From NCBI GenBank assembly GCA_902826885.1, contig CADEGL010000037.1, positions 1 through 34,625 of the forward strand: DNA of 34,625 nt. Direction: 5' to 3'. Of the stretch, positions 1 to 10,356 are shown one piece after another. The notes below the pieces were generated by a model, which had not been told where the DNA came from, made no database searches, and was given only the letters and a program-made list of their open reading frames with translations. The position numbers and the translations under genes were made by a program. Source of the DNA: an uncultured Alphaproteobacteria bacterium (GTDB lineage: Bacteria; Pseudomonadota; Alphaproteobacteria; CADEGL01). Each line of letters starts with the position of its first letter. The stretch's first letter is position 1.

Positions 1-1553
1 TGGTGACGGCCAGCAATTTCATGCAGCTGTTCTTCGGGTGGGAAGGGGTCGGCCTCGTTTCCTACCTGCTGATCGGATTTTGGTACGACCGGCACAGCGC
101 CAACGCGGCCTCGATCAAGGCATTCCTGGTCAACCGCGTGGGCGATCTGGGCTTCGCGCTCGGCATCATGGGTGTCTTCGTCCTATTTGGCTCGGTCGAG
201 TTCGATACCGTCTTCCCGCTGGTGCCGGGGAAGGTGGGCGGGTCGATGGAGTTCATGGGTTTCCACGGCGATGCGCTGACTCTGGTGTGTCTGTTGCTGT
301 TCGTGGGTGCGATGGGCAAGTCGGCCCAGATCATCCTGCACACCTGGTTGCCGGACGCGATGGAAGGCCCGACGCCTGTTTCGGCCCTGATCCACGCGGC
401 CACCATGGTGACCGCGGGCGTTTTCATGGTTTGCCGCCTGTCGCCGATGTTCGAGTACGCGCCGAATGCGCTGGCCGTGGTCACGGTGATCGGTGCGACA
501 ACGGCGTTCTTCGCGGCCACGATCGGTTTGGTGCAGAACGACATCAAGCGCGTGATCGCCTATTCGACCTGTTCCCAGCTCGGCTACATGTTCTTCGCCG
601 TCGGCGTCTCGGCCTATCCGGCCGCGATCTTTCATCTGATGACCCACGCCTATTTCAAGGCGCTCTTGTTCCTGGGCGCGGGTTCGGTGATTCATGCGAT
701 GTCCGACGAGCAGGACATGCGCAAGATGGGCGGTATCTGGCGGAAGATCCCGTTCACCTACGCGATGATGTGGATCGGCTCCCTGGCCTTGGCCGGCATC
801 CCGTTCTTTGCCGGCTTCTACTCCAAGGACATGATCATCGAGTCGGCCTGGGGCGCCGGTACCGGCGTCGGTCAGTATGCGTTTGTGATGGGCGTCGTGG
901 CCGCCGCCCTGACGGCCTTCTATTCATGGCGCCTGATTTTCCTGACGTTCCACGGCAAGCCGCGCGCGGACCATCACACGATGGAACACGTGCATGAATC
1001 GCCGCTGGTCATGCTGGCGCCGCTGGCATTCCTGGCGCTTGGGGCAATCTTCGCGGGCTTCATCGCGTATGAGACATTCGTCGGCCACCACATGGCCGAG
1101 TTCTGGCGCGGTTCAATCCTGATCCTGCCTCAGCATCCGGCCCTTGAGCACGCGCATGAGGCGCCGCTGTGGCTGAAGGTGACGACAATCGTCGTTGCGG
1201 TCGGCGGCATCCTGGCCGCGTATTACGCCTATATGGTCAAGACGTCGCTGCCGGCGCGCCTCGCGACCATGTTCCGGCCGCTTTACCTGTTCCTCTACAA
1301 CAAGTGGTACTTCGACGAGCTGTACAACTTTCTGTTCGTCCGGCCGGCGGGGAAACTCGGCCGCCTGCTTTGGAAGGGCGGCGACGGCGTCATCATCGAC
1401 GGCTTGGGGCCGAATGGCTTGGCCGCGACCACGGTGGGACTGGCGCGGCGCGCGGGGCGACTGCAGACCGGCTATGTCTACCACTATGCCTTTGCCATGC
1501 TGATCGGCGTGGTGGGGCTCGTCACTTGGTATCTCTTCTACGGCCGCCTGTGA
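1..1553 (+). CDS. nuoL: NADH-quinone oxidoreductase subunit L (5' truncated)
   Basis: Proton-pumping, antiporter-like membrane subunit of respiratory complex I. The frame is open from the left edge, and 516 residues are visible. The family is usually 610-650 residues, so about 130 N-terminal residues lie outside the window; the GTG at base 3 is not the start. The visible part begins in the conserved segment with the membrane Glu (E14 here). It continues through the pumping-channel Lys (GKSAQ, K106) and the hallmark [19 protein letters not shown] at 113-131, with many hydrophobic helices. The C-terminus has the long amphipathic stretch and last helix typical of NuoL. nuoM follows after 7 bases. 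Identification is firm. Confidence 0.97.
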   Translation, partial: VTASNFMQLFFGWEGVGLVSYLLIGFWYDRHSANAASIKAFLVNRVGDLGFALGIMGVFVLFGSVEFDTVFPLVPGKVGGSMEFMGFHGDALTLVCLLLFVGAMGKSAQIILHTWLPDAMEGPTPVSALIHAATMVTAGVFMVCRLSPMFEYAPNALAVVTVIGATTAFFAATIGLVQNDIKRVIAYSTCSQLGYMFFAVGVSAYPAAIFHLMTHAYFKALLFLGAGSVIHAMSDEQDMRKMGGIWRKIPFTYAMMWIGSLALAGIPFFAGFYSKDMIIESAWGAGTGVGQYAFVMGVVAAALTAFYSWRLIFLTFHGKPRADHHTMEHVHESPLVMLAPLAFLALGAIFAGFIAYETFVGHHMAEFWRGSILILPQHPALEHAHEAPLWLKVTTIVVAVGGILAAYYAYMVKTSLPARLATMFRPLYLFLYNKWYFDELYNFLFVRPAGKLGRLLWKGGDGVIIDGLGPNGLAATTVGLARRAGRLQTGYVYHYAFAMLIGVVGLVTWYLFYGRL

Positions 1554-1560
1554 GAACGCC

Positions 1561-3072
1561 ATGACAGACTGGCCGATCCTTTCCATCGTCACCTTCCTGC
1601 CGCTTGCGGGCGTCGTGATGATCCTGGCCGTCCGGGGCGAGGAAGCCCTGGTCGCGCGTAACGCGCGCTGGGTCGCGCTGTGGACCTCGCTGGTCACGTT
1701 CGCGGTGTCGCTGGTGCTGTGGTTCGGATTCGATCCCGGCAATCCCGGCTTCCAGTTCGAGGAGCGGGCCGAGTGGCTGCCGGAGATCGGCATTTCCTAC
1801 CACATGGGCGTCGACGGCATTTCCATGCCGTTCGTGCTGCTCTCGACGTTGCTGATCCCGATCTGCGTCCTAGCCAGTTGGGATGCGGTGCAGCATCGGG
1901 TGCGCGAGTACATGATCGCGTTCCTGGTCATGGAAACCATGATGATCGGCGCCTTCTCGGCGCTCGATATCGTGCCGTTCTACATGTTCTTCGAATGCAC
2001 CTTGATCCCGATGTTCCTGATCATCGGTATCTGGGGCGGGCCGCGCCGCGTCTATTCGGCGTTCAAGTTCTTCCTCTACACGCTGACCGGCTCGGTCCTG
2101 ATGTTGCTGGCCATCCTGTACATGTATTTCGAGGCCGGCACGACGGACATCCCGGCGCTGATGCAATTCGGCTTCGATCCAAGCTGGCAGATCTGGCTAT
2201 GGCTCGCGTTCTTTGCGTCCTTCGCCGTCAAGGTGCCTATGTGGCCGGTCCATACCTGGCTGCCCGACGCGCACGTGGAGGCGCCGACGGCCGGCTCCGT
2301 GCTGCTGGCGGGCGTGCTCTTGAAGTTCGGCGGTTACGGCTTCTTGCGCTTCTCCGTGCCCATGTTCCCGCACGCGACGGAGTTCTTCACCCCGCTGGTC
2401 TTCACGCTCAGCGTGATCGCGGTGATTTACACATCGCTGGTCGCGTTGGCCCAGGAGGATATGAAGAAGCTGATTGCCTATTCTTCCGTCGCCCACATGG
2501 CGTTCGTGACCATCGGCATCTTCTCCTTGGATGTCCAAGGCGTGCAGGGCGCGATGATCCAAATGCTGTCGCACGGCGTGGTGTCGGCGGCGTTGTTCCT
2601 GATCGTGGGCGTGGTTTACGACCGCATGCACAGCCGCGAGATCGCGCGCTACGGCGGCTTGGTCCATCGCATGCCGCTTTATGCTGCGACCTTCATGCTG
2701 TTCATGCTGGCCTCGGTCGGTCTGCCGGGCACCAGCGGCTTTGTTGGCGAGTTCCTGGTCTTGGTCGGCGCGTTCAAGGTGAACACCCTGGTCGCGGCTC
2801 TTGCGGCGACCGGCATGGTGTTGGGCGCGGCCTATATGCTGTGGCTTTACCGCCGCGTCGTCTTCGGACCGCTGGTGCGCGAAGACCTGAAGCACATCAT
2901 GGATCTTTCCGCCCGCGAGATCGCGATCTTCGCACCCTTGGCGGCGATCGTCCTGTGGATGGGCATCTATCCCACATCGTTCTTCCGGGTGATGGACGGC
3001 TCCGTCGCCCAGCTCGTCTCGAACTACCATCAGACCGTGCAAAACGCCGCGCTCGCGGCGCTGTCGCGTTAG
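1561..3072 (+). CDS. nuoM: NADH-quinone oxidoreductase subunit M
   Basis: Second antiporter-like proton-translocating subunit of complex I, in the cytoplasmic membrane. It has 503 residues, the normal family length. The key charged residues are present: the helix-5 Glu in FFECTLIP (E145) and the channel Lys in FAVKVPMWP (K224), followed by the family motif [13 protein letters not shown]. About 14 hydrophobic helices can be traced. The start ATG lies 7 bases after the nuoL stop, and nuoN starts 12 bases after its stop, so the three genes form the usual nuoLMN operon end. Nothing is unusual. Confidence 0.98.
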   Translation: MTDWPILSIVTFLPLAGVVMILAVRGEEALVARNARWVALWTSLVTFAVSLVLWFGFDPGNPGFQFEERAEWLPEIGISYHMGVDGISMPFVLLSTLLIPICVLASWDAVQHRVREYMIAFLVMETMMIGAFSALDIVPFYMFFECTLIPMFLIIGIWGGPRRVYSAFKFFLYTLTGSVLMLLAILYMYFEAGTTDIPALMQFGFDPSWQIWLWLAFFASFAVKVPMWPVHTWLPDAHVEAPTAGSVLLAGVLLKFGGYGFLRFSVPMFPHATEFFTPLVFTLSVIAVIYTSLVALAQEDMKKLIAYSSVAHMAFVTIGIFSLDVQGVQGAMIQMLSHGVVSAALFLIVGVVYDRMHSREIARYGGLVHRMPLYAATFMLFMLASVGLPGTSGFVGEFLVLVGAFKVNTLVAALAATGMVLGAAYMLWLYRRVVFGPLVREDLKHIMDLSAREIAIFAPLAAIVLWMGIYPTSFFRVMDGSVAQLVSNYHQTVQNAALAALSR

Positions 3073-3084
3073 GCGGGGACGGTC

Positions 3085-4539
3085 ATGTACGCATTCAATA
3101 TCGCTTCGCTGATCCCGGTTCTCCCGGAAATCTTCATGGCCATAAGCGGCATGGTGCTGCTCATGGTGGGGGTCTTCCGCGGCGATCGCTCGACACGCGC
3201 CGTGTCGTGGGCCGTGGTGGCCGTATTCATCGTGACGGCATTCCTGATTTCACGCGTCAGTGGCCCGGGAATCCTTACGTTCGATGGCATGTTCATCGCC
3301 GATGGCTTCGCCGTGTTCATGAAGCAATTGGCCCTGGCCGGTTCCGCGCTGACCCTCATCATGTCGATCGGCTTCAACGAGCGGGAAGGGATCGCGCGCT
3401 TCGAGTTCCCGATCCTCTTCCTCTACGCCACGCTCGGCATGATGATGATGATCTCGGCGAACGACCTGCTGGCGCTGTATGTCGGTTTGGAGTTGCAGAG
3501 CCTGTGCCTCTATGTCGTAGCGGCTTACCGGCGCGACAACCTTCGTTCTTCGGAAGCCGGGCTCAAGTACTTCGTCCTCGGCGCGCTTTCCTCCGGCATG
3601 CTTCTGTACGGCATGTGCATGGTTTATGGATTTGCCGGCACGACGCGCTTCGACACGCTGTTCGAGGTCCTGTCCAGCTCGGAGGTCGGGGTGCCGGTGG
3701 GCGTCCTGGTCGGGGTGGTCTTCATCGCCGCCGGCTTGGCCTTCAAGGTGTCGGCTGTTCCGTTTCATATGTGGACGCCCGATGTTTACGAGGGCGCGCC
3801 GACGCCGGTCACGGCCTTTTTCGCGGCGGCGCCCAAGGTGGCCGCCACGGCGTTGCTCGTGCGTGTCATGATCGGCCCCTTCGGCGCCATGTTCGATCAA
3901 TGGCAGCAGATCATCGTCTTCGTCTCCCTGGCCTCCATGGCATTGGGCGCCTTTGCCGCCATCAACCAGAGCAACATCAAGCGTCTGATGGCGTACAGCT
4001 CCATCGGCCATATCGGCTATGCATTGGTCGGCCTCGCGGCGGGCGATGAGGCCGGTGTCGGCGGCCTCCTGGTGTACATGACGATCTATGTGGCCATGGG
4101 GATCGGGACCTTCGGCTGCATCTTGTGCATGCGGCGGAAGGGGCGGATGGTCGAGAACATCTCGGACCTGGCCGGCCTCGCGCGCACCAATCCCGCTCTG
4201 GCCTTGGCCTTCGCGATCTTCATGTTCTCGATGGCGGGCATCCCGCCGCTGGCCGGCTTCTTCGGCAAGTTCTTCGTCTTCAAGGCGGCCATCCAGGCCG
4301 GGCTGTATACGTTGGCCATCATCGGCGTCCTGACCAGCGTGGTCGCTGCCTTCTACTATCTGCGTATCGTCAAGGTGATGTACTTCGATGAGCCGGCCGA
4401 GGCGTTCGAGCGGCCGGTCGGCGCGATGATGACGGTTGTGATCGGCGCCACGGCGCTGTTCGTCTTGCTGCTGGTCGTCAATCCGGGCCCCTTGCTCTCG
4501 GGCGCCGCGGTCGCGGCGGTCTCGCTCTTCGGCGGATGA
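3085..4539 (+). CDS. nuoN: NADH-quinone oxidoreductase subunit N
   Basis: Third antiporter-like subunit of complex I, 484 residues. The conserved Glu (GLELQSL, E136) and two channel Lys residues (K221 in [12 protein letters not shown] and K251 in AAPKVAAT) are present. So is the NuoN motif [16 protein letters not shown]. The last codons overlap the ATG of birA by 4 bases (ATGA), which suggests translational coupling. The nuo operon therefore probably reads on into the cofactor genes behind it. Confidence 0.98.
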   Translation: MYAFNIASLIPVLPEIFMAISGMVLLMVGVFRGDRSTRAVSWAVVAVFIVTAFLISRVSGPGILTFDGMFIADGFAVFMKQLALAGSALTLIMSIGFNEREGIARFEFPILFLYATLGMMMMISANDLLALYVGLELQSLCLYVVAAYRRDNLRSSEAGLKYFVLGALSSGMLLYGMCMVYGFAGTTRFDTLFEVLSSSEVGVPVGVLVGVVFIAAGLAFKVSAVPFHMWTPDVYEGAPTPVTAFFAAAPKVAATALLVRVMIGPFGAMFDQWQQIIVFVSLASMALGAFAAINQSNIKRLMAYSSIGHIGYALVGLAAGDEAGVGGLLVYMTIYVAMGIGTFGCILCMRRKGRMVENISDLAGLARTNPALALAFAIFMFSMAGIPPLAGFFGKFFVFKAAIQAGLYTLAIIGVLTSVVAAFYYLRIVKVMYFDEPAEAFERPVGAMMTVVIGATALFVLLLVVNPGPLLSGAAVAAVSLFGG

Positions 4540-5291
4540 GCCAAGTCCTTCGGGTTCCGGACGGGTACCGCGTCACCGAACTCGACGACATCGACAGCAC
4601 CAATTTGGAGGCCGCGCGCCAAGCCGGCACCGGCGCGCCGGATGGCACCGTCATCTGGGCGAAGGCGCAGTCGGGCGGGCGCGGCCGGCGCGGCCGCGCT
4701 TGGAACTCGCCGGCCGGCAATCTTTATTGCAGCATCCTGATGCGGCCCACCGAACCGGCCCAGACGGCGGCACAGATCGGTTTCGTCGTCTCGCTGGCCG
4801 GCGCGGAAGCCGTGCGCGGCGTGCTGCCCGCAGGCCGTGTGGCCGCGCTCAAATGGCCGAACGACATCCTGATTTCCGGCCGCAAGGTGGCGGGTATCCT
4901 GCTGGAATCCCAATCGTCCGCACCGGGCCGGCTCGATTGGCTGGTGGCCGGCTTCGGGCTGAACGTGGTGAGTCATCCGGACTCGGTCGAGTATCCCGCG
5001 TCGGATCTGCGCGCGGAGGGCGCGTCCACGACGGCGCGGGGTATGCTGGAGGCCTATCTCGAATCGTTCGCGCGGTGGCGCGCGCGGTGGCGCGGCGAGG
5101 GGTTTGCGCCGGTGCGGGCCGCGTGGACCGGGCTTGCCGTGGGTCTGGGGCGGGATATAAAGGTCCGGCTGACGGACGAAACGTTGGAGGGCCGCTTCCG
5201 CGCGTTGGATGACGACGGCGGGCTGGTTCTGGAATTGGCCGACGGCAGCCTTCGGGTGGTCACGTCGGGCCAGGTTTTCGCGATCGGATAA
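4536..5291 (+). CDS. birA: Biotin--[acetyl-CoA-carboxylase] ligase (no DNA-binding domain)
   Basis: Attaches biotin to biotin carboxyl carrier protein through biotinyl-AMP, in the cytoplasm. The 251 residues hold only the catalytic and C-terminal domains. The biotinyl-AMP loop GRGRRGR (49-55) and KWPND (106-110) with the following [10 protein letters not shown] carry the binding residues. There is no N-terminal helix-turn-helix, so this is the enzyme-only class and not the E. coli-type repressor. The ATG overlaps the nuoN stop (ATGA), and coaX starts 6 bases after the birA stop. Finding birA and coaX behind nuoN is a common alphaproteobacterial arrangement. Confidence 0.95.
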   Translation: MSQVLRVPDGYRVTELDDIDSTNLEAARQAGTGAPDGTVIWAKAQSGGRGRRGRAWNSPAGNLYCSILMRPTEPAQTAAQIGFVVSLAGAEAVRGVLPAGRVAALKWPNDILISGRKVAGILLESQSSAPGRLDWLVAGFGLNVVSHPDSVEYPASDLRAEGASTTARGMLEAYLESFARWRARWRGEGFAPVRAAWTGLAVGLGRDIKVRLTDETLEGRFRALDDDGGLVLELADGSLRVVTSGQVFAIG

Positions 5292-5297
5292 CGGGTC

Positions 5298-6074
5298 ATG
5301 CTGCTGGCCATCGATTCGGGCAACACCAACACGCTGTTCGCGGTCTTCGACGGCGATACGCGGCGTGGCGAGTGGCGCGCCTCGACCAACCCCAACCGTA
5401 CGGCGGACGAATACGCCGTTTGGTTAACCCAGCTCATGAGCCTGGTGAAGCTGACGCCGACGGACATCAAGGCCGCCGTCATCGCCAACGTGGTGCCTGC
5501 CACGGCCTATACGCTGCGTACGCTGTGCCATCGTTATTTCGACTGCATGCCCATGGTGGTGGGAGACGAGGGGGTCGATCTCGGCATCGCGGTCAAGGTG
5601 CCGAATCCCGCGGAGGTCGGCGCCGATCGCTTGGTCAACGCGGTGGCCGCGCATAAACGCTATCCTGGCGTCGATAAGATCGTGGTCGATTTCGGCACCG
5701 CCACAACCTTCGATGTCGTGGCCACCGACGGCAGCTATCGCGGCGGTGTCATCGCGCCGGGCGTCAACCTCTCGCTCGAGGCGCTGTACATGGCTGCGGC
5801 CAAGCTGCCGGGGATTGGCATCCGGCGTCCGCCGGCCGTGATCGGCACCGGCACGGTGCCGGCCATGCAATCCGGCGTCTATTGGGGTTATGTCGGTTTG
5901 ATCGAAGGGCTCGTCGGCCGCATCAAGCAAGAATTTGGCAAGCCCATGACCGTGGTCGGTACCGGCGGCTTGGCCGCTTTGTTCGCCGATGCGACCGATG
6001 CCATCGATGGTGTCGATCCCGACCTCACCATCTTCGGGCTTCTGGAGATTCACCGCCGGAACACGCGCGCATGA
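5298..6074 (+). CDS. coaX: Type III pantothenate kinase
   Basis: Phosphorylates pantothenate, the first step of CoA synthesis. It belongs to the ASKHA-fold type III class, which known enzymes show to need a monovalent cation and to be insensitive to CoA feedback. The 258 residues carry the phosphate-binding N-terminus DSGNTNT (6-12), the pantothenate-site motif GADRLVN (108-114) and the second nucleotide motif DFGTATTFD (131-139). Length is normal. Its TGA overlaps the ATG of the RNase J gene by 4 bases, so the two are likely translated in tandem. Confidence 0.96.
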   Translation: MLLAIDSGNTNTLFAVFDGDTRRGEWRASTNPNRTADEYAVWLTQLMSLVKLTPTDIKAAVIANVVPATAYTLRTLCHRYFDCMPMVVGDEGVDLGIAVKVPNPAEVGADRLVNAVAAHKRYPGVDKIVVDFGTATTFDVVATDGSYRGGVIAPGVNLSLEALYMAAAKLPGIGIRRPPAVIGTGTVPAMQSGVYWGYVGLIEGLVGRIKQEFGKPMTVVGTGGLAALFADATDAIDGVDPDLTIFGLLEIHRRNTRA

Positions 6075-7735
6075 GCAAACGCGCGGCGCGTCCCGACGAG
6101 GGGCTGTATTTCCTGCCCCTCGGCGGCTCGGGCGAGATCGGCATGAACCTCAACCTCTACCGCTATGGCGGCAAGTGGCTGATGGTCGACCTGGGGATCA
6201 CCTTTGGCGATGAAACCACGCCGGGCGTCGATGTGTTGATGCCAGATCCCGCCTATATCGTGGAGCGGCGCGGCGATTTGGCCGGCTTGGTGCTGACTCA
6301 CGCCCATGAAGATCACTTGGGCGCGGTGCCCTATCTTTGGAACCGGCTGAAATGCCCGGTTTATGCCACGCCGTTTACGGCCGCGGTTTTGCGCCGCAAG
6401 CTGGCCGAGATGGACCGGCCCAATTCCATTCCCATCACGGAAGTGCCGCTGTCCGGCAAATTCTCGGTCGGACCGTTCGAGATCGAGTTGGTCACATTGA
6501 CCCATTCGATCCCGGAGCCCAACGCGGTCGCGATTCGCACGCCGGCGGGTACCGTCCTGCACACCGGCGATTGGAAGATCGATCCCAAGCCGATGGTCGG
6601 CGATGTCACCGACGAGGAGGCATTGCGCGCGTTAGGCCAGGATGGTGTCCTGGCCATGGTGTGCGACTCGACCAACGCGATGCAGCCCGGCCACTCGCGC
6701 TCGGAAGGCGATTTGCGCGAAAGTTTGGTCGAGGTCGTGGGTCGCTTCGACAAGCGGGTCGCCATCGGCTGTTTTTCCAGCAATATCGCCCGGCTCGAAA
6801 CCATCGCGCACGTGGCGAAGAAGACCGGGCGCCACCCGGCTCTGGTCGGCCGGTCGCTCTGGCGCATGTACGAGGCGGCGCAGGATTCGGGCTACCTCAA
6901 GGGCATCACCTTTCTTTCGGATTCGGACGGCGCTCATCTGCCCCGCGACAAGGTGCTTATGGCCTGCACGGGGAGCCAGGGCGAGAAGCGCTCGGCCCTA
7001 TGGCGTATCGCGGCCGACGATCACCCCAATGTCGTGCTGGAGCAGGGCGATGCGGTGGTTTTCTCGTCCCGCGTGATTCCCGGGAACGAGAAATCCATAC
7101 AGCGGTTGCAAAACCAGCTGGTCGGCCTGGGCGTCAAGATCGTCACCGACGATGATGCTTTCGTGCATGTGTCGGGCCATCCCAACCAGGACGAGTTGGC
7201 CCAGATGTATCAATGGGTGCGGCCGCGTATCGCGGTACCGGTCCATGGCGAGATACGCCACATGCGCGCGCATGCCGCGCTGGCCCGGGCTTGCCAGGTG
7301 CCCGAGGCGATCGTGCCGCAGAACGGCACGCTGATTCGCCTCGCGCCGGGGCCGGCCGAGATCGTGGACGAAGTGCCGGCGGGGCGTTTGGCCCTCGACG
7401 GTGCGCTGCTGGTGCCGCTCGATGCGGAAATTTTGCGTAAACGCACCCAGATGATCTGGAACGGATCGGCCGTGGCCACGGTCGTGTTGGATCGTCACGG
7501 ACGCCTGGCGGCGGAGCCGCAGTTGACGCTTCAAGGCTTGTTCGACGGCGCGGGCATCGAAGAGGCCATCACGGACGCGACCGACGCGGTGCGCGACGCG
7601 ATCGAGGCCATGCCTTCGCGCCAGCGCGCCAACGATGACGCCGTGCGCGAAGCCGCGCGCGTCGCGGTCCGCCGGGCGATCCAGGCCAGCCATGGCAAGC
7701 GCCCGCCCACCGAGGTCCACCTAGTCCGCTTGTAA
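6071..7735 (+). CDS. rnj: Ribonuclease J
   Basis: Metallo-beta-lactamase/beta-CASP ribonuclease with endonuclease and 5'-3' exonuclease activity in the family; acts in mRNA decay and rRNA 5'-end maturation. The 554 residues contain the family N-terminus [11 protein letters not shown], the zinc motif HAHEDH (77-82), the later metal ligand in HTGDWKID, and beta-CASP motifs CFSSNIAR and CTGSQGE. Near the end of the core, [12 protein letters not shown] and [12 protein letters not shown] are typical of RNase J. I chose the ATG at 6071, which overlaps the coaX stop (ATGA). The open frame runs further upstream, but only as shadow sequence inside coaX. Confidence 0.96.
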   Translation: MSKRAARPDEGLYFLPLGGSGEIGMNLNLYRYGGKWLMVDLGITFGDETTPGVDVLMPDPAYIVERRGDLAGLVLTHAHEDHLGAVPYLWNRLKCPVYATPFTAAVLRRKLAEMDRPNSIPITEVPLSGKFSVGPFEIELVTLTHSIPEPNAVAIRTPAGTVLHTGDWKIDPKPMVGDVTDEEALRALGQDGVLAMVCDSTNAMQPGHSRSEGDLRESLVEVVGRFDKRVAIGCFSSNIARLETIAHVAKKTGRHPALVGRSLWRMYEAAQDSGYLKGITFLSDSDGAHLPRDKVLMACTGSQGEKRSALWRIAADDHPNVVLEQGDAVVFSSRVIPGNEKSIQRLQNQLVGLGVKIVTDDDAFVHVSGHPNQDELAQMYQWVRPRIAVPVHGEIRHMRAHAALARACQVPEAIVPQNGTLIRLAPGPAEIVDEVPAGRLALDGALLVPLDAEILRKRTQMIWNGSAVATVVLDRHGRLAAEPQLTLQGLFDGAGIEEAITDATDAVRDAIEAMPSRQRANDDAVREAARVAVRRAIQASHGKRPPTEVHLVRL

Positions 7736-7778
7736 GGCGAAGAAACCGCTGCCATCCTCCGCGCGGTCGGGAGTGAAA

Positions 7779-8183
7779 ATGATCGGTAAACTCAACCATA
7801 TCGCCATCGCCGTGCCGGATATGGCCAAGGCCAGCGCGCTTTATCGCGACACGTTGGGCGCCAAGGTGTCGGAGCCTATCGCCATGCCCGAGCATGGTGT
7901 GACCACGGTGTTCGTGGAACTGCCCAACACCAAGGTCGAGCTGTTGCACCCGCTCGGCGAGAATTCGCCGATCGCCAAGTTCCTGGAGCGCAATCCGGAT
8001 GGCGGCATGCACCACATCTGTTATGAGGTGACCGACATCCTTGCCGCGCGCGACCGGCTGAAGGAGAAGGGCGCCCGTGTTCTGGGTTCGGGCGAGCCGC
8101 GCATCGGCGCCCATGGCAAACCGGTTCTGTTTCTCCATCCGAAGGATTTTGCCGGCACGTTGGTCGAGATCGAGCAGGTCTAG
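7779..8183 (+). CDS. mce: Methylmalonyl-CoA epimerase
   Basis: Interconverts the 2R and 2S forms of methylmalonyl-CoA in propionate/methylmalonyl-CoA metabolism. It is a small vicinal-oxygen-chelate protein of 134 residues with two glyoxalase-type repeats. The likely metal ligands are H7 (LNHIAIAV), E54 (KVELLHP), H79 (MHHICYEV) and E130 (TLVEIEQ). ENSPIAKFLERNPDGGMHHI is a family hallmark. A GTG two codons upstream is possible, but CGGGAG at 7768-7773 is well spaced only for the ATG at 7779. The 43-base gap after rnj shows no terminator. Confidence 0.93.
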   Translation: MIGKLNHIAIAVPDMAKASALYRDTLGAKVSEPIAMPEHGVTTVFVELPNTKVELLHPLGENSPIAKFLERNPDGGMHHICYEVTDILAARDRLKEKGARVLGSGEPRIGAHGKPVLFLHPKDFAGTLVEIEQV

Positions 8184-8185
8184 AG

Positions 8186-8422
8186 ATGGATCTTTTCGGG
8201 GGCATCGTCGTCTACGTCATCATCTGGTGGCTGGTGCTGTTCACCGTGCTGCCCTGGGGCGTGCGTCCGCCGGCCGAACCGGAAAAGGGGCATGCCACCA
8301 GCGCGCCCGCCCGCCCGCGGCTTCTTCTGAAATTCGCGATCACGACGGTAGCCGCCACGGGGCTTTGGTTCGTCGCGGATTACGTGATTTCGTCCGGCAT
8401 CTTGCGCCTGAGTGGCGGTTGA
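8186..8422 (+). CDS. DUF1467 family small membrane protein
   Basis: 78-residue protein resembling the alphaproteobacterial DUF1467 family, whose function is unknown. There are two hydrophobic helices, at roughly 5-25 and 48-72. The short loop between them is Pro- and charge-rich, with the family-typical segment LPWGVRPPAEPEKGHATSAP. It starts 2 bases after the mce stop, and its TGA shares one base with the next ATG (TGATG). In many alphaproteobacteria this family sits next to mce and proS; that is from memory and not checked here. No catalytic residues are evident. Confidence 0.88.
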   Translation: MDLFGGIVVYVIIWWLVLFTVLPWGVRPPAEPEKGHATSAPARPRLLLKFAITTVAATGLWFVADYVISSGILRLSGG

Positions 8423-8976
8423 TGGGCGCGGGCGTCATTGCGAAGAACTATTGCAAGCTGGCGCCGGGCCATCCGGAGCATGGCCCTTACCATGATCGCG
8501 AATATGGTTTTCCGGTCGAGGACGACGCGGCCCTGTTTGAGCGGCTGTCGCTGGAGATCAATCAAGCCGGTCTATCCTGGCTGACCATCCTGAAGAAGCG
8601 GCAGGCGTTTCAAAAGGCCTTCAAGGGTTTCGAGCCTAAGACCGTGTCGCGCTTCAACGCGCGCGACGTCACGCGGCTGATGGGCGATGCGGGCATCATC
8701 CGCAATCGGATGAAGATCGAGGCCGTGATCGAGAATGCACGCCGGCTTCTCGTGCTCAATAAAGAGCATGGCTCCTTCGCGGGTTGGATCGCGGCCCAGC
8801 ACCCGCTGACCGAAGACGAATGGATCAAGCTGTTCCGCGCCACCTTCAAGTTCATGGGGCGCGAGGTGGTGCGCGAGTTCCTGATGAGCGTCGGCTATCT
8901 GCCCGGTGCTCACGACCCGGCTTGTCCGGTCTACCGCCGCATCCAAAAGCTCAAGCCGGCATGGACGAGAAGCTGA
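8422..8976 (+). CDS. tag: DNA-3-methyladenine glycosylase I (Tag family)
   Basis: Predicted base-excision repair enzyme removing 3-methyladenine from DNA, 184 residues. The core YHDREYGFP and LEINQAGLSWLTILKKR matches Tag, with the conserved Glu at E45. DAGIIRNRMKIEAVIENA is the helical region that grips DNA. The zinc ligands of E. coli Tag appear to have counterparts in C11, H24 and a C-terminal His/Cys pair in GAHDPACPVY. The ATG at 8422 shares a base with the DUF1467 stop (TGATG), which indicates coupled translation. The gene converges with the permease; only 5 bases separate their stops. Confidence 0.9.
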   Translation: MGAGVIAKNYCKLAPGHPEHGPYHDREYGFPVEDDAALFERLSLEINQAGLSWLTILKKRQAFQKAFKGFEPKTVSRFNARDVTRLMGDAGIIRNRMKIEAVIENARRLLVLNKEHGSFAGWIAAQHPLTEDEWIKLFRATFKFMGREVVREFLMSVGYLPGAHDPACPVYRRIQKLKPAWTRS

Positions 8977-8981
8977 TCCGT

Positions 8982-10274
8982 TCAGTCGAGCGCGAACTTC
9001 AGCACGAACAGCCCAGCCAAGAACCAAACCGATAAAGATGCGTCTTCGAAGCGGCCCGTGAGGGTCTTTACGAAGGCGTAGGTGATGAAGCCGAGCCCGA
9101 CGCCCGTGGCGATCGAGAAGGTGAAGGGCATGGCCAGCGCCGTCACCACGGCGGGCGCGTATTCCGTCACGTCGTCCCAGTCGATGTCGGCCATGCCGCG
9201 CGCCATGATGCAGGCCACGAACAAGATGGCTGGCGCGGTAGCGAAACTGGGGATCGCCGTCGCGATGGGCGCAAAGACAAGGGCCAAAAGAAACAGAACG
9301 GCCACGGTCACGGCGGTCAGGCCGCTTCGCCCGCCCGCGTTGATGCCGGCCGCGCTCTCGATATAGCTGGTTGTCGAGGAGGTGCCGAGGAGAGCGCCGA
9401 TCGCGCTCGCCGAACTGTCGGCCGTCAGGGCTTGGCGCAAACGCGGCATGCGGCCGTTCTCGTCCAGGAACCCGGCGCGCTGGCACAAGCCCACGAAGGT
9501 CCCCGCCGTGTCGAACAGGTCTACGATCACGAAGGTGAAGATGATCACCACGATGCCGACCTCGATCGCATCGACGATGTCGAGCTTGAGGAAAGTCGGC
9601 GCGAGGCTGGGCGGCGTGTCGACGACCGCGTGCGGAATGGGCGCCAGTCCCAGCAGCATACCGGCAACCGCGACGGCCAGGATCGCGATCATGATCGAGC
9701 CTGGTACGCGCAAATGGTGAATGGCGATCATGAAAAAGAAGCCGCCGGCGGACAAAATGACCTCGGGCTTCAGCAGATTGCCCACGGTCAAGAGCGTGGC
9801 TTCGTTGGCGACCACGATTCCCATGCTCTTCAGCGCGATAAGGCCGAGGAAAAAACCGATCCCGGCGGAGATGGCCATCTTCTGTGAGCGGGGGATGCTG
9901 TCCACGATCCAGCGCCGGACGGGCAGGAGGGACAAAATCACGCAAATGATGCCGGAGATGAACACGGCGCCGAGCGCGACCTGCCACGGATAGCCCAAAT
10001 GTCCGACCACGACGAAGGAGAAATAGGCGTTGAGCCCCATGCCGGGAGCCAAGGCGATGGGATAGTTCGCCCACAGGCCCATGATGGTCGAGGCGACGGC
10101 GGCGGCAAGACAGGTCGCGACGAAGACCGCGCCCTTGTCCATACCGGTCGTCGATAGGATGTCCGGGTTGACGAAGATGATATAGGCCATGGTGAGGAAG
10201 GTCGTGACCCCCGCCATGATCTCGGTTCGGATGTTGGTCTTGAGTTCGTTCAGTTTGAAAAATCCGGTCAGCAT
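8982..10274 (-). CDS. NCS2 family purine permease (AzgA-like)
   Basis: Predicted proton-coupled uptake of purine bases (adenine, guanine or hypoxanthine) through the inner membrane. It has 430 residues and about 12 hydrophobic helices. AzgA-branch motifs are GMGLNAYF (78-85), FDTAGTFVGLC (starting at 254) and the segment TSSTTSYIESAAGINAGGRS. Substrate cannot be read from sequence. The start ATG has a strong purine-rich ribosome site, AAGGGGGAA (complement of 10277-10285). It is the only gene on the minus strand between the nuo and lpx ends of the window, and it separates DUF1467/tag from proS. Confidence 0.92.
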   Translation of the reverse strand: MLTGFFKLNELKTNIRTEIMAGVTTFLTMAYIIFVNPDILSTTGMDKGAVFVATCLAAAVASTIMGLWANYPIALAPGMGLNAYFSFVVVGHLGYPWQVALGAVFISGIICVILSLLPVRRWIVDSIPRSQKMAISAGIGFFLGLIALKSMGIVVANEATLLTVGNLLKPEVILSAGGFFFMIAIHHLRVPGSIMIAILAVAVAGMLLGLAPIPHAVVDTPPSLAPTFLKLDIVDAIEVGIVVIIFTFVIVDLFDTAGTFVGLCQRAGFLDENGRMPRLRQALTADSSASAIGALLGTSSTTSYIESAAGINAGGRSGLTAVTVAVLFLLALVFAPIATAIPSFATAPAILFVACIMARGMADIDWDDVTEYAPAVVTALAMPFTFSIATGVGLGFITYAFVKTLTGRFEDASLSVWFLAGLFVLKFALD

Positions 10275-10316
10275 GCTTCCCCCTTCATGCGCCGTCTGTG
10301 CGCCCCTGCGTGGGCC

Positions 10317-10345
10317 ATATTCCCGTGGTCTTGGCCGTTTGCCAA
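10317..10345 (-). promoter_or_regulatory. Possible promoter of the purine permease
   Basis: Reading the minus strand, TTGGCA (10345-10340) is followed after 17 bases by GAATAT (10322-10317). The -35 matches the sigma-70 consensus at 5 of 6 positions; the -10 is weak at 3 of 6. It would give a leader of about 35 bases before the permease ATG. The -35 lies inside the dyad at 10330-10346. Moderate to low confidence. Confidence 0.33.
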
Positions 10346-10346
10346 G
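10330..10346. promoter_or_regulatory. Inverted repeat, possible operator
   Basis: CTTGGC-CGTTT-GCCAAG is a perfect 6-bp dyad with a 5-base centre, in the divergent region between the permease and proS. It overlaps the likely -35 of the permease and sits upstream of the possible proS promoter. That placement suits a repressor site. The binding protein cannot be named from sequence. The dyad could also be a chance palindrome in GC-rich DNA. Confidence 0.35.
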
Positions 10347-10356
10347 CGCCGCGGCA

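Noticed and set aside
1680-4049. A 789-codon open frame on the + strand across nuoM and nuoN
   Set aside because: It is an off-frame shadow of two clear complex I genes. The translation is Arg/Gly/His-rich with no family features, as expected in high-GC DNA.
5068-5096. Short tandem repeat (GCGCGGTGGC twice) in birA
   Set aside because: It simply encodes the Arg-Trp-Arg-Ala-Arg-Trp-Arg stretch in frame, with no sign of a mobile element or slippage defect.
8572-10074. A 500-codon minus-strand frame across tag and the permease
   Set aside because: It covers two well-supported genes on opposite strands, has low-complexity Arg/His-rich content and no ribosome site that I can see.
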